64,000 nt of DNA from Desulfobulbaceae bacterium UBA2273. GTDB taxonomy: Bacteria; Desulfobacterota; Desulfobulbia; Desulfobulbales; Desulfurivibrionaceae. Shown here one piece after another: positions 33,574 to 42,748 of this stretch. The notes below the pieces were generated by a model. That model saw only the letters and a list, made by a program, of their open reading frames with translations, did not search any database and was not told the origin of the DNA. The stretch's first letter is position 1, and every line of letters starts with the position of its first letter. The position numbers were made by a program, and so were the translations under genes. The DNA lies in contig DDWZ01000011.1 of assembly GCA_002347095.1 (NCBI GenBank), forward strand, positions 1 to 64,000, in the 5' to 3' direction.

Positions 33574-34667
33574 GTTGGTTGCAGCTCTCCGACGATTTTT
33601 TTGATCGCGCGCTCCTGGGCCTCGATGCTCTGGCAAAGGGTGAACTGGATCATGGCCCGGCGCAGGTTCTGGCCAGGGGTTCGGACCTTGAAATAGACAT
33701 CCCCAGCCAGATGGTCGGAAAAAAAGCGCAACCCAAGCTCAAAGGCGATGAGGCGGACCGCGTCATATATGGAGTGATAATCGGCAACGGAAAAAAAGGA
33801 GGCGACCTCGGGCAGGTAGCCCCGCAGGATGGCAGCGCAGTAAGCAAGGTTGAACGTGATTCCGGCAAGGTCCGCCTCTTCGCCGGCCGGATTGCAGCAG
33901 GAGCGGAGGCAGTCGCCGATGTCGTAATGGAGCAACCCGGGTTTGACGGTGTCCAGATCGATGAGGCTGATGGCCTGGCCGGTGTCGCGGGCAAAGAGGA
34001 TGTTGGCCAGCTTGGGATCGCCGTGGATCGGGCAGAGGGCCAATTCTCCCCGCAGGCGCGCGGCTTCGAGCACCTCTGCCCCGTCTTGGCGTTCACCGAT
34101 GAAGCGGCGGCAGAAAATGGCCTGCTCCGAGTGATCGGGCCGGGGCGGCGAGGCGGCCAGGGCCTCGTATGCGGCCAGATAGCCGGGGGTGACATGGAAG
34201 CCTGGCAGGGTGTCGTGCAGCAGATGCACGGGCAGGTCGTGGATCAGCCCATGGAAGAAGCCCAGCCCCCGGCCAGACTCTTCGGCTTGGGACTCGCTTT
34301 TGATGGTGGCGAAGCTCTTGCATCCGGCGATAAAGGTCTGGACCCGCCACAGGGCTCCGGTTTGATCCCGGCAATAATCAGCGCCGTTCCGGCAGGGGAC
34401 GATGTTCGGCAGCTCCCAGCGGCGGTTCGGCTGCGTCCGCAGTTTGGGGCGGACATGGTCGTCGAGCACCCGCAGGTTGTGCATGATGTGTTCGGGTTTT
34501 GGGAAGACCGCGGGGTTGAGGCGTTGCAGGATAAAGTCCAGGGTGGTCTGGCCGTCTGCGACCCGGACCAGATAGGTGTCGTTGACATTGCCGGAGCCGT
34601 ACTCAGCCACGGATCGTATCTCGCCTGGCAAGGCGAACTGTCGGACGATGGCGGCGGGATCGGTCAC
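33570..34667 (-). CDS. APH-type phosphotransferase (N-acetylhexosamine kinase-like)
   Basis: About 365 residues; the GTG at 34667 is the first plausible start after the cupin stop. Features: GSGNVNDTYLVRV (nucleotide loop), CPIHGDPKLANILF (catalytic HGDxxxxN) and SLIDLDTVKPGLLHYDIGDCLRS (metal-binding D). The pattern resembles NahK-type sugar kinases more than antibiotic-resistance enzymes. It lies between a cupin and a DOMON-like gene, probably one transcript; the substrate may be an amino sugar. Confidence 0.82.
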   Translation of the reverse strand: MTDPAAIVRQFALPGEIRSVAEYGSGNVNDTYLVRVADGQTTLDFILQRLNPAVFPKPEHIMHNLRVLDDHVRPKLRTQPNRRWELPNIVPCRNGADYCRDQTGALWRVQTFIAGCKSFATIKSESQAEESGRGLGFFHGLIHDLPVHLLHDTLPGFHVTPGYLAAYEALAASPPRPDHSEQAIFCRRFIGERQDGAEVLEAARLRGELALCPIHGDPKLANILFARDTGQAISLIDLDTVKPGLLHYDIGDCLRSCCNPAGEEADLAGITFNLAYCAAILRGYLPEVASFFSVADYHSIYDAVRLIAFELGLRFFSDHLAGDVYFKVRTPGQNLRRAMIQFTLCQSIEAQERAIKKIVGELQPT

Positions 34668-34690
34668 GGGGATTGCCGGTAAGGTCCGCT

Positions 34691-34957
34691 CTAGCGGAAC
34701 AGGTAATGCTTGCGAACCGCGCTGTGCACCTGCCACTGGCAATCCAACCCCTGGGGGAAGGTCACATAATCGCCGGGCACGATGTGCACGGTCTGGTCCG
34801 CGGTGGTCACGGTGATCTCGCCATCGAGAATATAGCAGGATTCTTCCTGGTCGTAATGCCAGGGAAAGGTCGAAGGCTCGCATTGCCAGATCGGCCAGCC
34901 GTCCAGGCGCAGGGAGTCGCGTTTTTTTGGGGAGAGTTTTTCAATGGTGATCGGCAT
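34691..34957 (-). CDS. Small cupin-domain protein
   Basis: 88 residues: single cupin barrel (STFPWHYDQEESCYILDGEITVT, VPGDYVTFPQGLDCQWQV), with metal-ligand-like His and Glu in the first motif. Similar to EutQ/DUF861-type cupins. First gene of the apparent cupin-kinase-DOMON operon. Confidence 0.85.
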   Translation of the reverse strand: MPITIEKLSPKKRDSLRLDGWPIWQCEPSTFPWHYDQEESCYILDGEITVTTADQTVHIVPGDYVTFPQGLDCQWQVHSAVRKHYLFR

Positions 34958-35162
34958 GGCGGATCCTTGGTGAAGGGTTAGGGATTGTTGTTAACAGATA
35001 GCCGTGGGCTCTCTCTTTGTCAATTCCTAAGACCAGGGGCGCGAGGTATGGCTTGCCAAAAAAAGTATCGCCAGATATAAAAATGGAAGCAACCGGGATG
35101 GTTCGGCAATTATGGTCAGGGGGCGGCGGCGAGGCCTGTCTTTGGCCACAGGGGAGAAGATG

Positions 35163-35573
35163 ATGACTGGCGGTTTTGAAGAGAAAAGAAAAGAAGAGAG
35201 GGTGTATTTCTCTCCGGGAGAAAATATTTGCGGGGTCTTTGTTTTTCCTGATTTCGAGCGATTTTCCTTTTCCGCGTTGCTTCTCGATCTGAGCCTGGGG
35301 GGGGTGCACTTCACCCTGAAACGGGAGGAGTGGAATGCTCTGGAGCTTGGCCGTCAGCTCGTTCTGGCCCGGCTGGTCAAGGGGGATGAGATTGTCTGCG
35401 ACAGGGCCATGCCGCTTACCGTGCGCTGGATTCTGGACCTTCCCATGGTGAGCAGCGTCAGCGTTGGCTGCGAGTTTGACGAATTGCCGGAAGACGACCG
35501 GAAGAAGCTGCGGTCTTTTCTGACCCGGGAATCGGCCGCCGGTCCGGGCCGCGTTGGCGACAGCGCCTGCTGA
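35163..35573 (+). CDS. PilZ-domain protein
   Basis: About 136 residues. EEKRKEERVYFSPGENICGVF is the PilZ RxxxR-like start, and LLDLSLGGVHFTL supplies the (D/N)xSxxG motif that binds c-di-GMP. RBS GGGGAGAAG; the ATG at 35160 is an equal alternative. It lies near an HD-GYP c-di-GMP phosphodiesterase. The 3' end overlaps the convergent small gene at 35458. Confidence 0.87.
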   Translation: MTGGFEEKRKEERVYFSPGENICGVFVFPDFERFSFSALLLDLSLGGVHFTLKREEWNALELGRQLVLARLVKGDEIVCDRAMPLTVRWILDLPMVSSVSVGCEFDELPEDDRKKLRSFLTRESAAGPGRVGDSAC

Positions 35574-35805
35574 CCGGATTGCCCGGTTGCTGCATCGACC
35601 AGGCGAAAAGGCTCAGAAAATCATCTTCGTTCGGGAAGATATCATCCGGCACCAGTTCCTGCCCCATGCTGAGCGCCGCTCTGTACCGTGCGCAATCGCC
35701 AAAATTCCCCGAGCAGTACAATCCGGTGAAATACTCGCGCATCTCCTGTTCCTCTTCGTGCACAGTGAAGAAAACGCATTTTTTCGACAGGTTGCAGTGG
35801 CTCAT
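35458..35805 (-). CDS. Small Cys-motif hypothetical protein, convergent overlap
   Basis: 115 residues. The first ~75 (MSHCNLSKKCVFFTVHEEEQ..., LYCSGNFGDCARYRAALSMG, VPDDIFPNEDDFL) follow a pattern seen in small soluble proteins of Deltaproteobacteria, with Cys4, Cys10, Cys31 and Cys38. The C-terminal ~38 residues overlap the PilZ gene antisense and look like read-through of that gene's complement, so the ancestral stop may have been lost. Function unknown. Confidence 0.7.
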   Translation of the reverse strand: MSHCNLSKKCVFFTVHEEEQEMREYFTGLYCSGNFGDCARYRAALSMGQELVPDDIFPNEDDFLSLFAWSMQQPGNPVSRRCRQRGPDRRPIPGSEKTAASSGRLPAIRQTRSQR

Positions 35806-35950
35806 GCCGGTTCCTTTGTGTGCTGATGCCAGGAGCGTCCGTCAGGGAAGGGGGGACAGATATCCGACACTCTACCTGAGCTGGCCTGGAAAATATATGG
35901 GGAACAGTCAGTAAACCGGGGTGGGGGAAGGTCGGTACTCTCTTGGGAAA

Positions 35951-37180
35951 TCAGGTGATGCCGAGAATCTTGAGAGGGTTGATTCGCCAGCGTTTTGCGC
36001 ATTCATAGCCGATGATGCGCTCTTCGCCGCCCTTGCCGTTGGGCTTGGAAAGATCGATGTCCTTCGGGCTGACCGCCCAGTCGCGTTTGGTGTCATAGAC
36101 GAGACGAACCACTGGGCACAGCAGGCTGTCGGTCGATTCAACCACCACGCCGAGCATGCCGCTTTGTAACTGCACCAGGGTGCCGGCCGGATAGATGCCG
36201 ATGCACCGGATGAAGCGGTGCACCAATTCTTCGTTGAAATGGCTGCGGCTCCAGCCATAGAGTTTGCGCAGCACCTCCACCTGGTCGATGCCGTTGCGGT
36301 AGCAGCGGTCCGAGGTCAGGGCGTCGAAAACGTCGGCAATGGCGGCCATCTGTCCGCCCAGGCTGATGGCCTTACCGTTCAGGCCGTAAGGATAGCCGGT
36401 GCCGTCGAATCGCTCATGGTGTTCCATGGCGATCTGGGCCGCGGACAGCGGAAGGTTGTGGGTGTCGGCCAGTATTTCCCTGCAGCAGACCACATGCTGC
36501 TGGATCTTTTTAAACTCCGCATCGCTGAGAGCGCTGGGTTTGTTGAGAATGGCCAGGGGAACGGCCATCTTGCCAACGTCATGCAGCAGCCCGCCCAACC
36601 CGATGGCCCTGGTGGTTTCCTGGTCAAAGCCCATGGTCCGGCAAAAAGCCAGGAGCAGGACGCCCACGCTCACCGAATGGTCGAAGGTGTATTCATCCTT
36701 TTTGCGCAAGCGCATGAGCAGGAAAAGCGCGTCCTTGTTGTGGCAGATGGAGTTGTCCATCTCGCCCACTGCCGCCTCGGCCTCGTGGGTTCGAACCTTC
36801 TTTCCGGCCCGGACGTCGGCGAGGATGTTCCTTGCGGCCAGACTTGCTTGTTGGCGTACTTTTTGAGCCCGGACAATCTCATGGTGGACCGGGATATGCT
36901 TGAGTTCGCGGTCAACCCGCGCTGTTTGCGGGGTGATAATGTGCTTGAACTCCACGGGCGGCGGGAATTTTTCCGGCGTACTCTCAACCGGGGCCGGATC
37001 AGGGCCCGGCTCGATTTCGATGTAGGCATGGGTCACGCCCCAGGTCTTGAGGCGTTCGAGATCCTCCCGGCTTTTGATCCTTTTGCGGTTGAAGAGAAAG
37101 GGGTGATCCAGCCAGCCGCAATCAAAGCGCTTGATATGTGTCCCGGGCTGGAGTTCTTCGATGGGAACCTTCTTGATCAT
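35951..37180 (-). CDS. HD-GYP c-di-GMP phosphodiesterase with DUF3391-type N-terminus
   Basis: 409 residues. N-terminal domain (MIKKVPIEELQPGTHIKRFD...DHPF, about 1-130), then HD-GYP: H168, HD at 200-201 in LLHDVGK, HHERFDGTGYP (GYP 262-264). These are the residues of active c-di-GMP hydrolases. The C-terminal ~90 residues are conserved in this subtype (YPAGTLVQLQSGMLGVVVES). It lowers c-di-GMP, probably affecting attachment or motility. Confidence 0.93.
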   Translation of the reverse strand: MIKKVPIEELQPGTHIKRFDCGWLDHPFLFNRKRIKSREDLERLKTWGVTHAYIEIEPGPDPAPVESTPEKFPPPVEFKHIITPQTARVDRELKHIPVHHEIVRAQKVRQQASLAARNILADVRAGKKVRTHEAEAAVGEMDNSICHNKDALFLLMRLRKKDEYTFDHSVSVGVLLLAFCRTMGFDQETTRAIGLGGLLHDVGKMAVPLAILNKPSALSDAEFKKIQQHVVCCREILADTHNLPLSAAQIAMEHHERFDGTGYPYGLNGKAISLGGQMAAIADVFDALTSDRCYRNGIDQVEVLRKLYGWSRSHFNEELVHRFIRCIGIYPAGTLVQLQSGMLGVVVESTDSLLCPVVRLVYDTKRDWAVSPKDIDLSKPNGKGGEERIIGYECAKRWRINPLKILGIT

Positions 37181-37655
37181 GGCAGGCTCGGGCTGGCGGC
37201 ATTGGGCGTTATGGTTTCGGAATAGATTGCGGATCCACTCCCATTACTATACGCCAAGGCCCGGCGAGGGGCAAGAAGGTTGCTGTGCGCCCGGACCAAT
37301 ATGCAGCGGCCCGATTGCGGGCCCCGTTTTTTACAACCCCAGGTTTTTGCCTTGCCGGATAAAGGTGGGGATGGCGAGATATCTTTCCTGGGCAATGATT
37401 TTTGGGCACCTGGGAACCATCTCCAGGGCGGGGTGGTTTGTGCTCTCCTTTTTGGGCCCATGGGGCGCGGTGAAAAAGGAAGTTGTCATGCACCGGTTAA
37501 GGGCGGAGAGAAATCCCTGCGTGAAGCCGTGCTCTGTGTGATACATTTTTTTTCCTCCAGATGAAAAAGTTGGGTTGTGTTTTGTTCTGAACAGAGCCTA
37601 TCATGCCAGGTAGGACAAATGGTGTCCTACCTGTAAACTTTTTTTTGCAAACAAT
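37181..37655. other. Intergenic stretch before the WYL regulator
   Basis: 475 bp between two divergent genes. Several short open frames exist on both strands but none has a convincing RBS or protein-like composition. The only clear signal is the inverted repeat at 37608-37632. Confidence 0.5.
37608..37632. promoter_or_regulatory. 10-bp perfect inverted repeat, likely operator of the WYL gene
   Basis: AGGTAGGACA-AATGG-TGTCCTACCT, ending 23 bp before the ATG at 37656. Its position and symmetry suit binding by the dimeric regulator encoded next. Confidence 0.7.
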
Positions 37656-38663
37656 ATGGCAAAAGACAAAACTCAGCTTTTACGCCTGCTCTTCATCGAC
37701 CGCAAGATCCGCGAGGGGATGAAAAGCGGGATCATGGCCAACTGCGGCTCCATGGCGGCCGAATATGAGGTGAGCGCCAAGAGCATCCTGCGGGATATCG
37801 ACTATTTGCGCAGTCAGCGGGATGCGCCCATTGCCTACGATGCCACGAAGCGGGGCTATTACTACACCGAGGAAAATTACGCCCTGCCCGCCATCTCCTT
37901 GAACGAGAGCGATCTGTTCGCCATCTGCATCGCGGAAAAAGCCCTGCGGATGCATGAGGATACGCCCATATACCGCAAGCTCCAGAAGGTGTTCCGCAAA
38001 ATCGAGGATTCCCTGCCCGATAAGGTCTCCATCCATCCCGGCTGGGTGGAAGACAAGCTCTCGGTGATCCCGGAGCGGCAAACCCGGCTTGCGCCGGAGG
38101 TGTGGGAGGCGGTGTCGGCGGGCTTGGGGAACAACCGGACGGTGGCCATCTCCTATCGCAAACCAGGCGGGCGGGAGAGCACCGAGCGGCGGGTTGATCC
38201 CTACCATCTGACGCGCTACCAGGGGGAGTGGTACCTCATCGGCCACTGCCACAGGCGGGGCGCCATTGTCACCTTTGCCATGTCCAGAATCGAAACGGTC
38301 CTGCTCCTTGCCGACAGGTTTTCGGTGCCCAAGGGGTTCGACCATGCGCGCTATAGCGGGACCCAGTTCGGTATTTTCAGCGGGGAGCGGGAGGTGACGG
38401 TGAAGATCCGGTTTTCCAAGGAGCATGCCCCCTACGTTCTGGAGCGGGAATGGCATCCCGGGCAGACCCTGGTCCGGGAAAAAGACGGGGGAGTGGTGCT
38501 CGGTTTTCCTGCCCGCCACCTCTACGAGGTCAGGCGCTGGGTGTTGTCCTGGGGAAGCGGGGCAAAGGTTCTTGCCCCCAAGGAACTGGTTGATGCGGTG
38601 CGTGGGGAGCTTGGTGCCGCGCTGGCGGATTACGGACCGGCCACGAAAGAGGTGGCTTCGTGA
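37656..38663 (+). CDS. WYL-domain transcriptional regulator
   Basis: 335 residues. N-terminal winged HTH (QLLRLLFIDRKIREG...MAAEYEVSAKSILRDIDYLRSQ), a WYL core (RVDPYHLTRYQGEWYLIGHCHRR) and a WCX-like C-terminal domain. WYL proteins bind ligands or nucleic acids and often regulate stress or defence genes. The stop overlaps the GTG of the next gene (GTGA). Confidence 0.92.
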   Translation: MAKDKTQLLRLLFIDRKIREGMKSGIMANCGSMAAEYEVSAKSILRDIDYLRSQRDAPIAYDATKRGYYYTEENYALPAISLNESDLFAICIAEKALRMHEDTPIYRKLQKVFRKIEDSLPDKVSIHPGWVEDKLSVIPERQTRLAPEVWEAVSAGLGNNRTVAISYRKPGGRESTERRVDPYHLTRYQGEWYLIGHCHRRGAIVTFAMSRIETVLLLADRFSVPKGFDHARYSGTQFGIFSGEREVTVKIRFSKEHAPYVLEREWHPGQTLVREKDGGVVLGFPARHLYEVRRWVLSWGSGAKVLAPKELVDAVRGELGAALADYGPATKEVAS

Positions 38664-39451
38664 GCACGGTTGGGCGCGGGGACGGGATGGTCCGCTGGCT
38701 GCTGCTGATCCTTTTTCTGGCTGGGCTTGCCGGCTGCGCTCCGATTGGGCCGGAGGATGGAGGCGCGGCCCGGACAGCCACGAAAAAGGAACTGGCCCTG
38801 CTGGGGCACACCATCCAGGTCGGCGCCTTTGCCAAGCTGGATAACGCGGTCCGGTTGATGCAAAAACTTGATGGACTGGGGCTTGACGCCTATTATTACC
38901 GCCATGCCGACGGCTTGTACAAGGTGCGGTTCGGGGATTATCCCTCGCGGAAGGAAGCGGCTTCCCAGGCCGCGCGGTTGCGCAAGGCCGGGGTGATTGA
39001 GGCATACTATCTGGTCGCGCCGGGGGAATATGCCGCCGCCCGCTTCCGCCACTACGAGGATGCCGCCTTGCGGAGGATGCTGGTGAGCACCGCGCAGGGG
39101 TTTCTCGGGATTGCCTATGAATGGGGCGGGGAGTCGGTGGAAAGGGGCTTTGATTGCAGCGGGCTGACCATGACCACCTACAAGCTCAACGGCCTCAATC
39201 TGCCGCGTAATTCCAGAGCCCAGTTCCAGGCGGGAATCCCGGTGGGCCGTGAAGACCTCGCCCCTGGGGATCTGGTGTTTTTTGCCACCAACGGGGATAG
39301 GACGGTATCCCATGTGGGGATCTATACCGGAAACGGCAGATTCATCCACGCGCCCAAAAAAGGGGAGACCATCCGGCAGAGTTCGCTGCGCAACGGCTAT
39401 TACGAAGGGTGTTATCTGGGGGCGCGGACTTACCTGGGCAAGGATGGGTGA
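38660..39451 (+). CDS. SPOR-NlpC/P60 lipoprotein, probable cell-wall endopeptidase
   Basis: 263 residues. GTG start coupled to the WYL gene. Lipobox LAGLAGC (Cys26), SPOR domain (about 48-118, TIQVGAFAKLDNAVRLMQKL) that binds denuded glycan, then NlpC/P60 (C166 in FDCSGLT, H218 in VSHVGIYTGNG). It should cut peptidoglycan stem peptides at the outer-membrane face or periplasm. Confidence 0.92.
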   Translation: MSTVGRGDGMVRWLLLILFLAGLAGCAPIGPEDGGAARTATKKELALLGHTIQVGAFAKLDNAVRLMQKLDGLGLDAYYYRHADGLYKVRFGDYPSRKEAASQAARLRKAGVIEAYYLVAPGEYAAARFRHYEDAALRRMLVSTAQGFLGIAYEWGGESVERGFDCSGLTMTTYKLNGLNLPRNSRAQFQAGIPVGREDLAPGDLVFFATNGDRTVSHVGIYTGNGRFIHAPKKGETIRQSSLRNGYYEGCYLGARTYLGKDG

Positions 39452-39630
39452 CCGGTCCCCCTGTCTCCTGCATGGTTTCTGATTTTGCCGCCTGCTTCCC
39501 GCCGCGGGCAAAAATGATGCTTGGGTGTGGAAATATTAAAGAAAAGAGAAAGGATACCGATAGTTGTGGTGTTGGGAGTATTGCTTCGGAATGGCTGGCA
39601 AACGATCAGGACTCAGGAAGGAAATCTCTA

Positions 39631-39888
39631 ATGCAGAAGTGGCAGATAAACGGAACCATTCAGTGGCTGTGCGAGGAATGCGCCAAAGCCAATTCCCATG
39701 TGTTTTTGCTGTATCAGCATCAATGGCTCGGCGAGGAAAAGGATCTTGCCGCCTCCTGCGATTGCTGCCGGTGCAAGGATGTGACCGTTGCCCGCCTCGG
39801 CAAGCTGCGCTGGCTGCTCTATCCCTTTCTGTGCCTGGCGCCGCGGCAGTGGCCGGCCATGACCAGGGCGGTGCGCCGGGCCAAGTGA
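39631..39888 (+). CDS. Small Cys-rich hypothetical protein
   Basis: 85 residues, RBS AGGAAGGAAA. Cys motifs CEEC (14-17 region) and CDCCRC suggest a zinc-ribbon-like fold; the rest (LRWLLYPFLCLAPRQWP) is hydrophobic. Not a family I recognise. Confidence 0.6.
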   Translation: MQKWQINGTIQWLCEECAKANSHVFLLYQHQWLGEEKDLAASCDCCRCKDVTVARLGKLRWLLYPFLCLAPRQWPAMTRAVRRAK

Positions 39889-39971
39889 GGATTGGCTGAT
39901 CCTGGCTCAGGCGTGTTTTTCGGTGGTGGAGGTTCCTCTCCCCATGGATTTCAGTGTCCGGGGTGATTTTT

Positions 39972-40577
39972 TCAGAAGGGCAAGGTGAACAGGGTCGGGA
40001 TCAGGGCAGTGCGGTCCTTGCAGTATTCAAGAATCTCCAGCAGCATGAATATCCACATGAATATACTCGCATGGATCATGGAGCGGAACAGTACCTTCGG
40101 GTAGACGGTAAAGCTCTCCTGGGAGGTGTATGTCTTGAAGGTCGGCAAGATTCTGCCGACTCGCTTGGAATAGTCGGCATACTCCTGTCCGAAAAAATGG
40201 AGCAACCGTGTCTCCTCACCCCTGATGACGAAGTAATAATAGACAAAAAATGGGAGGATGATCGCCAGAAGGGTCAGTTTCTGGGCGCTCAAAATGATGC
40301 CGACCGCTCCAAACAGTGAAAAGAGATAGAGCGGATTTCTGGAGATGGAGTACGGGCCGTCCTGGCACAATTCTTCGTCCTTTCGTCCGCCAATGTAAAC
40401 GGTGGCCCAGATCCTGCCCAGGGTTGCGAAGACAATCAGCACATAGCCCACAAGTTCCAAAAACTCGTATAGTTGGCTTTCCCTGTACGGCGAGTCCGAA
40501 AAAAGAACGCTGAAGACGAAGAAAAGCCCGGCAATCCAGCTAAACCCAAGCCGGTAGCGTTCCGCTGCGGTATGCAT
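39972..40577 (-). CDS. Isoprenylcysteine carboxyl methyltransferase-family membrane protein
   Basis: 201 residues, about five hydrophobic helices. Family signature ELCQDGPYSISRNPLYLFSL and RGEETRLLHFFGQEYADYSKRVGRILP. Bacterial members are SAM-dependent membrane methyltransferases, mostly of unknown substrate. Confidence 0.88.
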   Translation of the reverse strand: MHTAAERYRLGFSWIAGLFFVFSVLFSDSPYRESQLYEFLELVGYVLIVFATLGRIWATVYIGGRKDEELCQDGPYSISRNPLYLFSLFGAVGIILSAQKLTLLAIILPFFVYYYFVIRGEETRLLHFFGQEYADYSKRVGRILPTFKTYTSQESFTVYPKVLFRSMIHASIFMWIFMLLEILEYCKDRTALIPTLFTLPF

Positions 40578-40614
40578 GATGATTCGTTCTCCCCGAAAGA
40601 GTTGAGACAGGTTT

Positions 40615-41541
40615 CTATCGGATCGCCTTTTTCAGGTCAAGGCCGATGGCGCCGGTGATTGTCGCGCCCCGGAGGTTGGCTTGTTCGAGGTTGGCCCCGG
40701 TCAGGTCGGCGCGCTCCAGGTTGGCTCCGGCCAGATCTGCCCCGGCCAGGTTGGCGCCGGAGAGGTCGGCGCTTGTCAGATTAGCCCCCTTCAGGTTTGC
40801 CCATTTGAGGTTGGCCTTGACGAGGGTGGCGTTTGTGAGATTGGCCCCGGCCAGGTTGGCGCGTATCAGGCTGGCTTCGGCCAGGTTGGCGCCCTGCAGG
40901 TTGCAGCCCGGGCAGTTCTGGCTCATGCCGCGGTAAATCATGCCCAGATCCCGGTTGGCCGCTTGCGGACTGGAGCCCTGGTTGGTCTCCTGGATTGTGG
41001 GGGTGGATACCGGCGGGGCGATCGGTTCCTCCACCACCACATCGGGAGAGGTGGTGGCGGCGGTCCGTCTGCTTGGCTGCTTCCGCTTGGAGGCGGCGCG
41101 TTTCTCTGCCGGTCTTTCTTTAACGCCGGGTGTTATGGTGAAATAACTCGATTTTATGCCGCTCTCCGTATACAGGTGATACTCTTCCCCTTTGCGAAAC
41201 ACATCGTAGCAGATCTCCTCGCCGAAGCCCCAGCGCTTGAATCGGAGGCAGAGCTTGTCGTCTTCCGTTGCCCAGGTCCCGTCATTTTTCTCCGTTTTGC
41301 TCTTCTCTGCGTACATCTTGCCGCTGGCGTACATCGCGATGATTGCGGTTTCACCGTATTCATGGATGGAAATGGTGTTGTCCGAAAGAAGATCGATCAG
41401 TTCCGCGCCGGTGATTTTGGTTCCTGCCCCAGCGGGTGTTTTTTCCGAGGTGCTTGTCTCCTCTTGCATTATGCCGCAACCGGCAACAAGAAAAAGAAGC
41501 AGGGTCAAAGGCAGGAAAAAATAACGGAATTGAGCGTTCAA
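40615..41541 (-). CDS. Pentapeptide-repeat lipoprotein
   Basis: 308 residues from TTG 41541 (GAGGAG at 6 nt); this start puts a short signal peptide right before the lipobox LVAGC (Cys22). The middle region (about 45-140) binds no obvious motif but has a beta-type pattern (GETAIIAMYASGKMYAEK...GFGEEICYDVF). The C-terminal ~85 residues are pentapeptide repeats A(N/D)LxxA, a right-handed quadrilateral helix. Likely outer-membrane anchored; role unknown. Confidence 0.87.
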   Translation of the reverse strand: MNAQFRYFFLPLTLLLFLVAGCGIMQEETSTSEKTPAGAGTKITGAELIDLLSDNTISIHEYGETAIIAMYASGKMYAEKSKTEKNDGTWATEDDKLCLRFKRWGFGEEICYDVFRKGEEYHLYTESGIKSSYFTITPGVKERPAEKRAASKRKQPSRRTAATTSPDVVVEEPIAPPVSTPTIQETNQGSSPQAANRDLGMIYRGMSQNCPGCNLQGANLAEASLIRANLAGANLTNATLVKANLKWANLKGANLTSADLSGANLAGADLAGANLERADLTGANLEQANLRGATITGAIGLDLKKAIR

Positions 41542-41917
41542 TGTTCTCTCCTCGTGGTTCACTGTGTCATCATCCGGGGTGCGGCAATGGCTGCGGCAAA
41601 GGGTTTCCCTGCGAAAACGGGATGCATTCCGGCCCGGAAAGGGGGAAGGCCTCGCCGTGGCGACACCTGACATCCGTTGCGTTTCCGCTTTTTTGGTAAA
41701 CTTTTTTAGCTTACCTGAAAATAAAATAAAACGCCATGCCCATTGTGCGAAATTTCCCTGTTTGCCGAGACGGGTCCAAGTTTTTCAACTGGAAATTTCG
41801 TGGGTGAACGGGTATGTTGATAAATTGTCTCATTTTCTGGATTTCGGGGCGGAAGCCGCTCTTTCCACGGCAATCCGGCTCTACAAGTACAACCGGTTTT
41901 TATTGAGAGGTTTGGAG
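41542..41917. other. Intergenic region between divergent genes
   Basis: 376 bp holding upstream signals of both the pentapeptide lipoprotein (minus) and the DoxX gene (plus). An AT-rich patch (about 41690-41735) could be promoter DNA. No gene seen. Confidence 0.4.
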
Positions 41918-42382
41918 ATGGTGAAAACCCTGGCAGCGACAGATAACAGCCCTGCGCAACTCCTGATCCGTCTGGCTCTGGGGGTGGTGATCTTCCCCCA
42001 CGGCGCGCAAAAGGTTCTCGGCTGGTTCGGGGGGCCCGGCTACGGCGCAACGGTCACCACTTTTTCCGCCCTGGGCTTTCCGTTCTGGGCCATTATCCTT
42101 TTGATGGTTTCCGAGGTGTTTGGTTCGCTGCTACTGGTGTTTGGCCTTTTTACCAGGGTGTGGGCCCTGGCCATCGGCGTAGCCATCGCCATCTGCCTGA
42201 AAATGAACCATCTGCAGCATGGGTTTTTCATGAACTGGCTCGGGCAGCAGCAGGGCGAGGGGTATGAATACCATCTCCTGGTGCTGGGGATTGCCCTGGC
42301 CCTTGTTGTGCGGGGCGGGGGGATGCTTTCCCTGGATCGGATGCTGGCCAGGGACAAACGGCGGGGCGGACTCGTCTTCTGA
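41918..42382 (+). CDS. DoxX-family membrane protein
   Basis: 154 residues, four hydrophobic helices; DoxX signature LLIRLALGVVIFPHGAQKVLGWFGGPGY. The ATG at 41918 follows GAGAGGTTTGGAG. DoxX proteins are linked to redox or thiosulfate metabolism in some organisms. Confidence 0.9.
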   Translation: MVKTLAATDNSPAQLLIRLALGVVIFPHGAQKVLGWFGGPGYGATVTTFSALGFPFWAIILLMVSEVFGSLLLVFGLFTRVWALAIGVAIAICLKMNHLQHGFFMNWLGQQQGEGYEYHLLVLGIALALVVRGGGMLSLDRMLARDKRRGGLVF

Positions 42383-42389
42383 ATCCCGC

Positions 42390-42740
42390 CTACTGGATTG
42401 TCCGCGCCTTTGGCGCTTCATACAGGCTCTGGACATCGTGTTCCGCTTCCAGTTCCGCCATCTTGGCCAAGGCCTCCTCTTCACTCATCCCCAGGCTCTC
42501 GGCAAGTTTCTTGATGTCATACAGCGGTTCCCCCTCGTCGGTGTAGCCGATTGGGGAAAGTTCGGGAAAAAATTCGCCGGTGGCAATGCTCGAGGCCTGG
42601 CTGATCATCTCCCGGATTGGCGGGGGGCCAAAGAGAAACAGCCATTTCACCGCCTCGCTCCACAGCTTGCCGTCCACGGTTTCGCTGTGCAGAACCTCAA
42701 GCGCCATGCCCAGGTCCCATTCATCCTTGAATGCCGTCAT
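42390..42740 (-). CDS. Hypothetical acidic protein
   Basis: 116 residues from ATG 42740; a start at 42767 would lie inside repeat copy E. Helical and acidic (MTAFKDEWDLGMALEVLHSETVDGKLW, ESLGMSEEEALAKMAELEAEHD) with no Cys. No family recognised. Confidence 0.65.
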   Translation of the reverse strand: MTAFKDEWDLGMALEVLHSETVDGKLWSEAVKWLFLFGPPPIREMISQASSIATGEFFPELSPIGYTDEGEPLYDIKKLAESLGMSEEEALAKMAELEAEHDVQSLYEAPKARTIQ

Positions 42741-42748
42741 TGCTGTCC

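Noticed and set aside
37209..37546. Small open frames between the HD-GYP and WYL genes
   Set aside because: Several overlap on both strands, none has a credible RBS, and their products look like random translation.
40640..40900. Short regular ~15-bp periodicity that looks like a repeat array
   Set aside because: It is the coding sequence of pentapeptide repeats on the minus strand, not a CRISPR or tandem DNA repeat.
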